A stretch of 7,107 bases of DNA, taken from contig CAZGGW010000040.1 of NCBI GenBank assembly GCA_964525365.1, forward strand, positions 1 to 7,107, in the 5' to 3' direction. The position numbers were made by a program, and so were the translations under genes. The number at the start of each line of letters is the position of its first letter. The first letter of the stretch is position 1. Shown piece after piece: positions 1 to 4,826 of this stretch. The notes under the pieces were generated by a model, which was not told the origin of the DNA, searched no databases, and saw only the letters and a list, made by a program, of their open reading frames with translations. Source of the stretch: CAZGGW01 sp964525365 (GTDB lineage Bacteria > Bacillota_I > Bacilli_A > RF39 > UBA660).

Positions 1-57
1 GCGAAAAACCAAAATAGTGGGAAAGTGGTCGCGATTTATCGCGAGAGATAGTTGGCG
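1..57. other. G+C-elevated edge fragment with hairpin, unidentified
   Basis: By direct count 27 of the first 57 bases are G or C (about 47%), and the sequence then drops abruptly to almost pure A/T. It contains a perfect 6-bp stem, TCGCGA at 29-34 and again at 39-44, with a 4-base TTTA loop. A short T-run (58-61) follows only after 13 further bases, so this is not a classical intrinsic terminator. In an AT-rich genome such an island often marks a structured RNA. The string GTGGTCGCG is faintly like a T-box antiterminator motif but lacks the conserved ACC. Two frames are open to stops at 49-51 and 65-67, but they use GCG, CGC and CGA codons that are rare in the genes here, so a coding end is less likely. 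Left unassigned because the fragment is cut by the window edge. Confidence 0.3.
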
Positions 58-129
58 TTTTATTTAATTTAATAATAAAAATTAATATATAATTTTCTAT
101 ATAAAAATTATATATTTTTGTTTGTTTTA

Positions 130-138
130 TGATATAAT
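130..138 (+). promoter_or_regulatory. Extended -10 promoter for the membrane protein/ECF/truA operon
   Basis: TGATATAAT at 130-138 matches the extended -10 consensus TGnTATAAT exactly. No good -35 hexamer lies 16-18 bases upstream (110-115 reads ATATAT), which is tolerated by extended -10 promoters. Transcription would start near 145, giving a very short leader that begins just before the ribosome binding site at 148-152. In sequence this AT-rich, chance TATAAT is common; the TG dinucleotide and the position just ahead of a gene are what support it. Confidence 0.5.
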
Positions 139-158
139 ATTATTAATAGGAGAATATG

Positions 159-1388
159 ATGGATAATAAAAAAGATGTAAAAGAGAGTAATGAAAAATCA
201 CTTTTAGAAAAAATAAATGTTAAAAAGTTAAATGAAGGAATTACGATTGGATCAAAAATATTGAAAATATTATATGTTTCCTTAGTAATATTAATAATAT
301 ATTTATGTGGTCTTATTTTAAAAGAATGGAAAGTGCTTTCTATTATAGGAACTATTCTTAAAATTATTAGTCCTTTATTTATTGGATTTGTGATTGCTTG
401 GCTCTTAAATCCATTAGTCACGAAACTTACGAAGAAAGGTATGAGCAGAACGGTTGCTGTTATACTTGTCTTTGTTGCTTTGCTTGTCATTATATATTTA
501 ATTATACTTGCTATTATTCCGACTTTAATAGATCAGCTTAAAGATGTTGTGACGATTATTCCATCAATTTTGGGAGATTTAAAAACTTGGATTGAAAACT
601 TGTTTGATAAATTATCTGATTTGAGTTTGGAAAACTTAGATTCTGTTAAAGAAAAGTTTTTTTCTTCACTAGAAATAATAGGAACAAATTTACAAACCAA
701 TTTACCTGAAATAGCGGTTAATACTGTTACTAGCGTTGTATCTGGGCTTGGAACAATTTTACTTTCATTTATAGTTGGATTTTATATGCTCTTTAATTTT
801 CATAATGTAAAACAACATTTTGTAGATATGTTACCAGTAAAAGTTAGAAAAGATACTATGAATGTTACTAATAAAATAAGCGAAGTTTTACATAATTTTG
901 TTAAAGGAACTTTGTTATTATCTTTAATGATTACAGCAATTTCTTTTATAGGATTTTCCATAATTGGTCTTAATGCTCCATTATTACTTGCTGTTTTCTG
1001 TGGTATTACAAATTTAATACCATATATTGGACCATACATAGGTGCTGCCGCAGCAGGCTTAGTTGGATTTACTCAAGGAACTGGAATTGGAATAGTAACA
1101 TTAATTTTCATATTAGTAACACAAACTCTAGAAGGCAATTTCTTACAACCTCTTGTAATGAGTAAAAAAATGAATTTACACCCTGTAACAATATTAATAT
1201 CATTATTAATATTTGGATACTTCTTTGGAATAATTGGTATGATAATTGCAACTCCAATTATGGCTTTACTTAAAATATTATATATATTTTTCGATGAGAA
1301 ATATCATTTCTTTGAATATAAAGATAGAACAGTTAAAAAGGAAAATCCTAAGAAAATAACCTTTTTTAAATCAAAAAAAATAAAATAA
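159..1388 (+). CDS. AI-2E/PerM-family (UPF0118) integral membrane protein
   Basis: A 409-residue polytopic inner-membrane protein of the AI-2E transporter/PerM family (YtvI- and YrrI-like in Bacillus). Members have been linked to autoinducer-2 export or Na+/H+ exchange, but for most the substrate is unknown, and nothing here fixes it. Residues are numbered from the second ATG. Family hallmarks visible are the early segment at about 72-85 (PLFIGFVIAWLLNP) followed by a basic loop, a long amphipathic region at about 125-190, the conserved NLIPYIGPYIG stretch at 285-295, QPLVMSKKMNLHP at 330-342, and a last hydrophobic region ending near 376. About seven or eight hydrophobic helices are seen, with a lysine-rich N-terminus and a lysine-rich C-terminal tail. 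Two adjacent ATGs (156 and 159) are possible. The AGGAG at 148-152 lies 3 bases from the first and 6 from the second, so 159 is preferred. The ECF ATPase gene follows after 19 bases, so co-transcription is likely. Confidence 0.88.
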   Translation: MDNKKDVKESNEKSLLEKINVKKLNEGITIGSKILKILYVSLVILIIYLCGLILKEWKVLSIIGTILKIISPLFIGFVIAWLLNPLVTKLTKKGMSRTVAVILVFVALLVIIYLIILAIIPTLIDQLKDVVTIIPSILGDLKTWIENLFDKLSDLSLENLDSVKEKFFSSLEIIGTNLQTNLPEIAVNTVTSVVSGLGTILLSFIVGFYMLFNFHNVKQHFVDMLPVKVRKDTMNVTNKISEVLHNFVKGTLLLSLMITAISFIGFSIIGLNAPLLLAVFCGITNLIPYIGPYIGAAAAGLVGFTQGTGIGIVTLIFILVTQTLEGNFLQPLVMSKKMNLHPVTILISLLIFGYFFGIIGMIIATPIMALLKILYIFFDEKYHFFEYKDRTVKKENPKKITFFKSKKIK

Positions 1389-1407
1389 AAAGTATACTAG
1401 GGGAATT

Positions 1408-2178
1408 ATGAAAAAAGAGATAATATTAAATTATTTTTGTGATGTAGATTATGAATTCAAAATATATGAAAATAGTTTTGTTACTTTTTTGGGTAATCAA
1501 AATAAAAATGTTATAGATATATTATTAAATCGAAATAAAATGGGTGAACTTTTTATATGTAATGAAAAAATTAATGGTGATAATATATATAATATTAGAA
1601 AGAAAATATCGTTTGTTTTGGATAAAAATTTAGATATATGGAATGGTGAAACGGTTGCGGATGAATTGTCTTTTGGACTTGAAGGACTCTCAATAACTAG
1701 AAATGATATGATTGAAATTATTCAAACTAAGTCTAGAGAGTATGGGGTAAAAGATTTATTAATAAGAGATCCTAATAGTTTGGGATCATCAGATAAAGCA
1801 ATTGTGAAAATATTAAATGCCACTGTTATAAAGCCAAAGATAATAGTACTTGATAATATATTAAGTGAAATTGACCCTGTACCTAGAAAAAAAATAGTAT
1901 CTTTGTTAAAAGAATATATTGAAGGTGGCGGATGTATATTAAATTTTACTAGTGATATAGAAGAATCGTTATATGGAGATAAAATCATCATTATAAGTGA
2001 TAATAAAGTTTTAATAGATGGCAAAACATTAAGTGTTTTAAATGAAGAAAAAATTATGAAAAGACTAGGGTATGGGCTTCCATTTATAGTGGAACTTAAC
2101 AAATATTTTATGGACTATGGACTTATAAATAAATACGAATTAGATATGAAAAAGTTGGTGAATAAAATATGGAAATAG
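1408..2178 (+). CDS. ECF transporter ATPase-like subunit, catalytically degenerate (EcfA1 position)
   Basis: A 256-residue ABC-ATPase-fold protein in the EcfA1 position of an energy-coupling factor module, where EcfA1 and EcfA2 form the nucleotide-binding dimer that drives EcfT. The fold is recognisable from ETVADELSFGLEG (81-93), KPKIIVLDN (142-150), EIDP (154-157) and the C-terminal VLIDGKTLSVLNEEKIM stretch. Every catalytic motif is altered. The Walker A position reads GNQNKNVI (29-36) without GKS/T. The Q-loop glutamine is missing (about 70-74). The signature is LGSSD (125-129) instead of LSGGQ. The Walker B catalytic Glu is Asn150, with Asp149 kept. The H-loop His is Ser182. It probably cannot hydrolyse ATP and may only pair structurally with the next gene product. 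AGGGGA at 1399-1404 precedes the ATG, and the 3' end overlaps the next gene by 10 bases. The frame is intact with no sign of decay. The fold is fairly certain; the EcfA1 name is inferred from position. Confidence 0.8.
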   Translation: MKKEIILNYFCDVDYEFKIYENSFVTFLGNQNKNVIDILLNRNKMGELFICNEKINGDNIYNIRKKISFVLDKNLDIWNGETVADELSFGLEGLSITRNDMIEIIQTKSREYGVKDLLIRDPNSLGSSDKAIVKILNATVIKPKIIVLDNILSEIDPVPRKKIVSLLKEYIEGGGCILNFTSDIEESLYGDKIIIISDNKVLIDGKTLSVLNEEKIMKRLGYGLPFIVELNKYFMDYGLINKYELDMKKLVNKIWK

Positions 2179-3014
2179 AATTTAAAAATGTATGTGTTAT
2201 TATGAATGAAGGAACACCTCTTGGCAAAATAATATTAAAAGATGCTAGTTTTAAAATAGAAGAAAATAGTATTACAGCTTTTGTGGGGGATTCAAATAGT
2301 GGTAAAACCGCAATTGCTGAACTTTTAGATGCTCTAATATTTCCTACTAATGGAAGCATAAAAATAGGTAACTTTATAAATAATGGTAGAAGAATAAAAA
2401 ATATAAATAAACTTAGGTTTGATGTCGGATATATGTTTAAAAATCCTTATGATATGTTTTTCAATAGAACTGTTAGCGATGAAATAGAATTTGGAATGAA
2501 ATACTTTAAATATAAATTAGAAAAGATTGATTTAAGAGCAACGGATGCGTTAAAAATGGTGGGACTTGATGAAACATATTTGAAGCTTAATCCGCTTGAT
2601 TTGTCACTTGCGGAAGCAAAAAAAGTAGCACTTGCATCTATTATAGTATTTAATCCTAAAGTGATAGTTTTAGATGAACCAACTATCGGTCTTAACAATA
2701 AAGAAAAAAAGAGCCTCATCAGACTTCTTAAAATGCTAAAAAAGAAATATAATAAGACCATTATCATAATGAGTAAAGACACTGATTTTCTATATCAATT
2801 TGTAGAAAAAGTTTTTTTGATGCATAGGGCAAGAATAGTAACGAGTGGAGATAAAGAAATACTTACAGACTCTGATTTAATAACTGCGATGGGGCTTTCA
2901 ATTCCTAAAATATCTGAGTTTATTAGCATTGCAAACAAAGAAAATGGAGCTGATTTAGAATTTTATACGGACATAAGAGATTTAATTAAGGGGGTGTATA
3001 GAGATGTACTCTAA
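2169..3014 (+). CDS. ecfA2: ECF transporter ATP-binding subunit EcfA2-like, partly degenerate
   Basis: A 281-residue cytoplasmic ABC ATPase, normal in length for EcfA2, that would energise uptake of vitamins, metals or nucleobases by an ECF transporter. Motifs in order: intact Walker A GDSNSGKT (40-47, Lys46, Thr47); a Q-loop region MFKNP with Lys91 where Gln is expected; ETVLKDVAFG-like NRTVSDEIEFG (99-109); signature LSLAE (145-149) instead of LSGGQ; intact Walker B VIVLDE (165-170, Asp169 and catalytic Glu170); D-loop GLN (174-176) instead of GLD; and MSKD (201-204) with Lys203 where the H-loop His is expected. ATP binding is therefore likely, while efficient turnover is doubtful. The gene starts inside the 3' end of the preceding ATPase gene, with a weak GGTGA site at 2157-2161, which suggests translational coupling. 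It ends 11 bases inside ecfT. The substrate is unknown because no S component is present. Confidence 0.85.
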   Translation: MEIEFKNVCVIMNEGTPLGKIILKDASFKIEENSITAFVGDSNSGKTAIAELLDALIFPTNGSIKIGNFINNGRRIKNINKLRFDVGYMFKNPYDMFFNRTVSDEIEFGMKYFKYKLEKIDLRATDALKMVGLDETYLKLNPLDLSLAEAKKVALASIIVFNPKVIVLDEPTIGLNNKEKKSLIRLLKMLKKKYNKTIIIMSKDTDFLYQFVEKVFLMHRARIVTSGDKEILTDSDLITAMGLSIPKISEFISIANKENGADLEFYTDIRDLIKGVYRDVL

Positions 3015-3759
3015 AAACTCTTTTGGCAATTATTATCCAATTGATAGTGCGATTCATAGATTGAATGTAGTGGTAAAATATATTAACTTTTTACTATGTA
3101 TTCTACTTGTTATAGGGAGTAATTCTTTGCCAATTCATTTATTTATGTTTTCATTGTTAATAGTAATGATGTTACTTTCATTTATTCCTCTAAAATTTTA
3201 TTTTAATACGTTTTATAGTTTAAGATATTTGTATATAATCATAGTATTAATCTGTGTGTTTTTAGGAAAAAATTTAAATTTAACATTAGTAATATTATTA
3301 AAATTAGTGATAATAGTGGAGTACTTAAACATAATTATTTATACTACCAGCCCTAGTGAAATGAACTATGGTATACAAAAGATACTTTCTCCTTTTAACT
3401 TATTTAATTTAAATCTTGCTGGTGTGTCAAATAGTATTACAAATGCTATTAGATTTATACCGCTTGTTACTACAACGGAATATAAAATATTAAAATCTCA
3501 AGCAAGTAGAGGAATAGATTATGCTCACTCAGATATAGTAGGTAGATGCTACGCAAGGTGTAAAATATTTAGAGTTACTCTATATCAAGCATTTCGCAAA
3601 TCCAAACAAATAAAAGAAGAAGCCGAGTTAAGACTCTTTAATACAAAGAAATTTAGAACAAATTTAAGGTATAATAAAGTTGGATTTTATGACTTGATCT
3701 TTCTGGCGTTCCATATATTACTTATCGTTGCCTATGTATATGATAGGGGGATATTATGA
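3004..3759 (+). CDS. ecfT: ECF transporter transmembrane coupling protein EcfT
   Basis: A 251-residue membrane protein, close to the usual EcfT length of about 265. EcfT connects the EcfA dimer to exchangeable substrate-binding S components in the membrane. The family start is clear: GNYYPIDSAIHRLN (8-21) corresponds to the GQYxPGDSxIHRLD signature. About four hydrophobic segments follow before TTSPSEMNYGIQKILSP (114-130) and NAIRFIPLV (147-155), both typical. The cytoplasmic coupling helices normally carry two Ala-Arg-Gly motifs. The first is seen as SRG (168-170), and the second position reads LRL (209-211), so only its arginine remains. A final hydrophobic helix lies at about 229-246. AGGGGG-type site GGGGG (2990-2994) lies 9 bases before the ATG. 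The start overlaps the end of the EcfA2-like gene, and the TGA stop overlaps the truA start as ATGA, so expression of all three is probably coupled. Confidence 0.88.
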   Translation: MYSKNSFGNYYPIDSAIHRLNVVVKYINFLLCILLVIGSNSLPIHLFMFSLLIVMMLLSFIPLKFYFNTFYSLRYLYIIIVLICVFLGKNLNLTLVILLKLVIIVEYLNIIIYTTSPSEMNYGIQKILSPFNLFNLNLAGVSNSITNAIRFIPLVTTTEYKILKSQASRGIDYAHSDIVGRCYARCKIFRVTLYQAFRKSKQIKEEAELRLFNTKKFRTNLRYNKVGFYDLIFLAFHILLIVAYVYDRGIL

Positions 3760-4481
3760 GATATTTAATGAATATAACTTATGATGGAAACTCTTTTTAT
3801 GGATATCAAAAACAAAGAGATAAGCAAACTGTTCAGGAAGAAATTGAAAGATGTTTATCAAAGATATTGAATCAAGAAGTCAATATTATTTCTGCTTCTA
3901 GAACAGATAGAGGCGTGAGTGCATATAACCAATATGCTCATTTTGATACAGATAAAAAGATAGAAATAGATAAAATAAAAAATAGTTTGAATAAGATGCT
4001 TGATGGGTCTATATATATAAGGAAGATAAAAAAAGTTCAAAATATGTTTCACGCAAGGTATGATGTCAGGTTAAAAGAGTACGTTTACAAAATAAATGTT
4101 GGAGAATATAATCCAATAGAAAAGAATTATGTGTACCAATATAACAAGAAAATAAATGTAACTTTGCTTAAACAAGCAGCGAAATATTTAATAGGTGAAC
4201 ATGATTTTAAAACATTTACATCGGATGATACGAAGGTGAGTTATGTTAGAACAATCAAAAAAATTAGAGTAATAAAATCAAATAATTATGTTTATATTTA
4301 TATTCAAGCTAATGGATTTTTAAGATATATGATTAGAAATATTGTGGGATTATTTTTAGAAATAAATGAAAGTAAAAAACGGGTCGGTGGAATAGAAAAA
4401 TTGATTAAAAATAAAGATAGAAAAACATTAGGAATAACAGCTCAAGCCCATGGACTTTATTTAAATAAAATTTGGTATTAA
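3756..4481 (+). CDS. truA: tRNA pseudouridine(38-40) synthase TruA
   Basis: A 241-residue cytoplasmic enzyme that isomerises uridines 38, 39 and 40 in the anticodon stem-loop of many tRNAs, supporting reading-frame maintenance. The length matches Firmicutes TruA (about 245). The N-terminal segment MRYLMNITYDGNSFYGYQ (1-18) is typical. The catalytic aspartate is Asp51 in ASRTDRGVSA (47-56), where the usual form is RTDAGVHA, so the active site is kept with an unusual Arg52 and Ser55. FHAR at 98-101 and KEYVYKIN (107-114) with the conserved tyrosine follow. The C-terminal hallmarks NGFLRYMIRNIVG (186-198) and TAQAHGLYL (228-236) are present. AGGGGG at 3745-3750 lies 5 bases before the ATG, which overlaps the ecfT stop by 4 bases. 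truA directly after ecfT is the common Firmicutes order. The ribosomal protein genes rplM/rpsI that often come next are absent; a long intergenic region follows. Confidence 0.95.
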   Translation: MRYLMNITYDGNSFYGYQKQRDKQTVQEEIERCLSKILNQEVNIISASRTDRGVSAYNQYAHFDTDKKIEIDKIKNSLNKMLDGSIYIRKIKKVQNMFHARYDVRLKEYVYKINVGEYNPIEKNYVYQYNKKINVTLLKQAAKYLIGEHDFKTFTSDDTKVSYVRTIKKIRVIKSNNYVYIYIQANGFLRYMIRNIVGLFLEINESKKRVGGIEKLIKNKDRKTLGITAQAHGLYLNKIWY

Positions 4482-4491
4482 AATATTGTGA

Positions 4492-4544
4492 ATAAAATAA
4501 GATATTATTAGACAAAATATAGTTGTAGTAAGTTCTTATTTTAT
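4492..4544. repeat. AT-rich 11-bp inverted repeat downstream of truA
   Basis: ATAAAATAAGA at 4492-4502 is perfectly complementary to TCTTATTTTAT at 4534-4544, with a 31-base spacer, starting 11 bases after the truA stop. It could fold at the 3' end of the operon transcript, but each arm has a single G or C, the loop is long and no T-run follows. It is therefore not a convincing intrinsic terminator. No better terminator is visible between truA and the next promoter. Chance is a serious alternative in such AT-rich DNA. Confidence 0.3.
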
Positions 4545-4617
4545 AAATATAATTTGTGGAAAATTTAAAATTTGTTAAACTTTATAAAAGCAAAATTGGT
4601 TTTTGGTGAAAAAAGAC

Positions 4618-4646
4618 TTGACAATTTTATACAATTGTTATATTAT
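4618..4646 (+). promoter_or_regulatory. Sigma-70/SigA promoter for the riboswitch and surface protein gene
   Basis: A perfect -35 hexamer TTGACA (4618-4623) is followed by a 17-base spacer and TATTAT (4641-4646), one mismatch from the consensus -10. An A-tract (4608-4614) lies just upstream. The predicted start is near 4652-4654, giving an untranslated leader of roughly 175 bases that contains the hairpin and c-di-GMP aptamer. The spacer holds the palindrome ACAATTGT (4631-4638), a possible operator. This is the clearest promoter in the window and implies transcription independent of the truA operon. Confidence 0.85.
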
Positions 4647-4657
4647 ATAGGGCATTC

Positions 4658-4678
4658 GATTGTTAGAAATTAACAATC
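4658..4678 (+). promoter_or_regulatory. 5' leader stem-loop
   Basis: GATTGTTA (4658-4665) and TAACAATC (4671-4678) form a perfect 8-bp stem closed by a 5-base loop GAAAT. It lies within about 6 bases of the predicted transcription start and ends 2 bases before the aptamer. It may protect the 5' end of the leader RNA or insulate the aptamer from misfolding; neither role is shown by the sequence. Confidence 0.6.
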
Positions 4679-4680
4679 AA

Positions 4681-4764
4681 AAATTTCGGGGCAAAACTAT
4701 TGAAAGATAGTGGCGCAAAACTATAGGGCCTAAAGTATAAACTAAGGTTGCCAGTTGCAAATTT
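4681..4764 (+). ncRNA. Cyclic di-GMP-I riboswitch aptamer (GEMM-I)
   Basis: The region carries the ordered conserved blocks of the GEMM-I class: GGGGCAAAAC (4688-4697), a hairpin capped by a GAAA tetraloop (stem 4696-4700 with 4707-4711, loop 4702-4705), GGCGCAAAAC (4712-4721), GGGCCTAAAG (4726-4735) and GGTTGCCAGTTGC (4746-4758). The closing stem is AAATTT (4681-4686) with AAATTT (4759-4764). The third helix has AACT (4719-4722) pairing with AGTT (4753-4756), plus CCTAA and TAAGG (4729-4733, 4743-4747), which resemble the 11-nt receptor that docks the GAAA tetraloop. Aligned to the Vibrio Vc2 aptamer, the ligand-recognising G20 corresponds to G4690, which favours c-di-GMP over the cGAMP-sensing variant, where this base is A. 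A47 corresponds to A4717. It lies just downstream of a strong promoter and upstream of a surface adhesin gene, a typical target. Confidence 0.9.
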
Positions 4765-4802
4765 AAGATCATATCGGTTTTAAATGTTTTGTTTTATTGG
4801 TG

Positions 4803-4816
4803 TATATTTTAGGAGG
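4803..4816 (+). promoter_or_regulatory. Ribosome binding site with candidate riboswitch anti-SD pairing
   Basis: AGGAGG at 4811-4816 is a full Shine-Dalgarno site 10 bases before the ATG at 4827. The segment TATATTTTAGG (4803-4813), which includes its first three bases, is complementary along all 11 positions (one G-U) to CCTAAAGTATA (4729-4739), part of the third helix of the upstream aptamer. The two pairings are mutually exclusive. Ligand binding would hold 4729-4733 inside the aptamer and free the site, predicting translational activation by c-di-GMP. No GC-rich terminator hairpin lies between aptamer and gene, which fits translational control. The pairing is seen; the direction of control is inferred. 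Confidence 0.55.
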
Positions 4817-4826
4817 AAATAGTAAA

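Noticed and set aside
15..61. T-box leader 3' end
   Set aside because: GTGGTCGCG is only faintly like the T-box motif: the conserved ACC is missing, and no tRNA synthetase or amino acid gene follows.
143..490. Minus-strand open frame opposite the membrane protein gene
   Set aside because: It mirrors the AI-2E family gene, which has clear family motifs; it has no ribosome binding site or recognisable product. The same applies to the other minus-strand frames at 800-1039, 1722-2102, 2123-2359, 2447-2782, 3858-4052, 4769-5020 and 6182-6427.
1393..1398. TATACT as a -10 promoter for the first ATPase gene
   Set aside because: It touches the ribosome binding site, so transcription would start at or after the start codon, and no -35 is seen 17 bases upstream. 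The 19-base gap fits an operon instead.
3757..3768. TGA read as Trp (code 4, as in mycoplasmas)
   Set aside because: No in-frame TGA occurs inside any gene here and Trp is always TGG. The TGA of ecfT would only add three codons if read through, and the ATGA overlap with truA is a normal coupled junction.
4492..4617. Intrinsic terminator for the truA operon
   Set aside because: The only notable inverted repeat is AT-only apart from one pair, has a 31-base loop and lacks a following T-run. No GC-rich stem was found.
4681..4764. 3',3'-cGAMP-sensing GEMM-Ib variant
   Set aside because: The base aligned with the specificity position G20 of the Vc2 aptamer is G (4690); the cGAMP variant has A there. 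This rests on a hand alignment.
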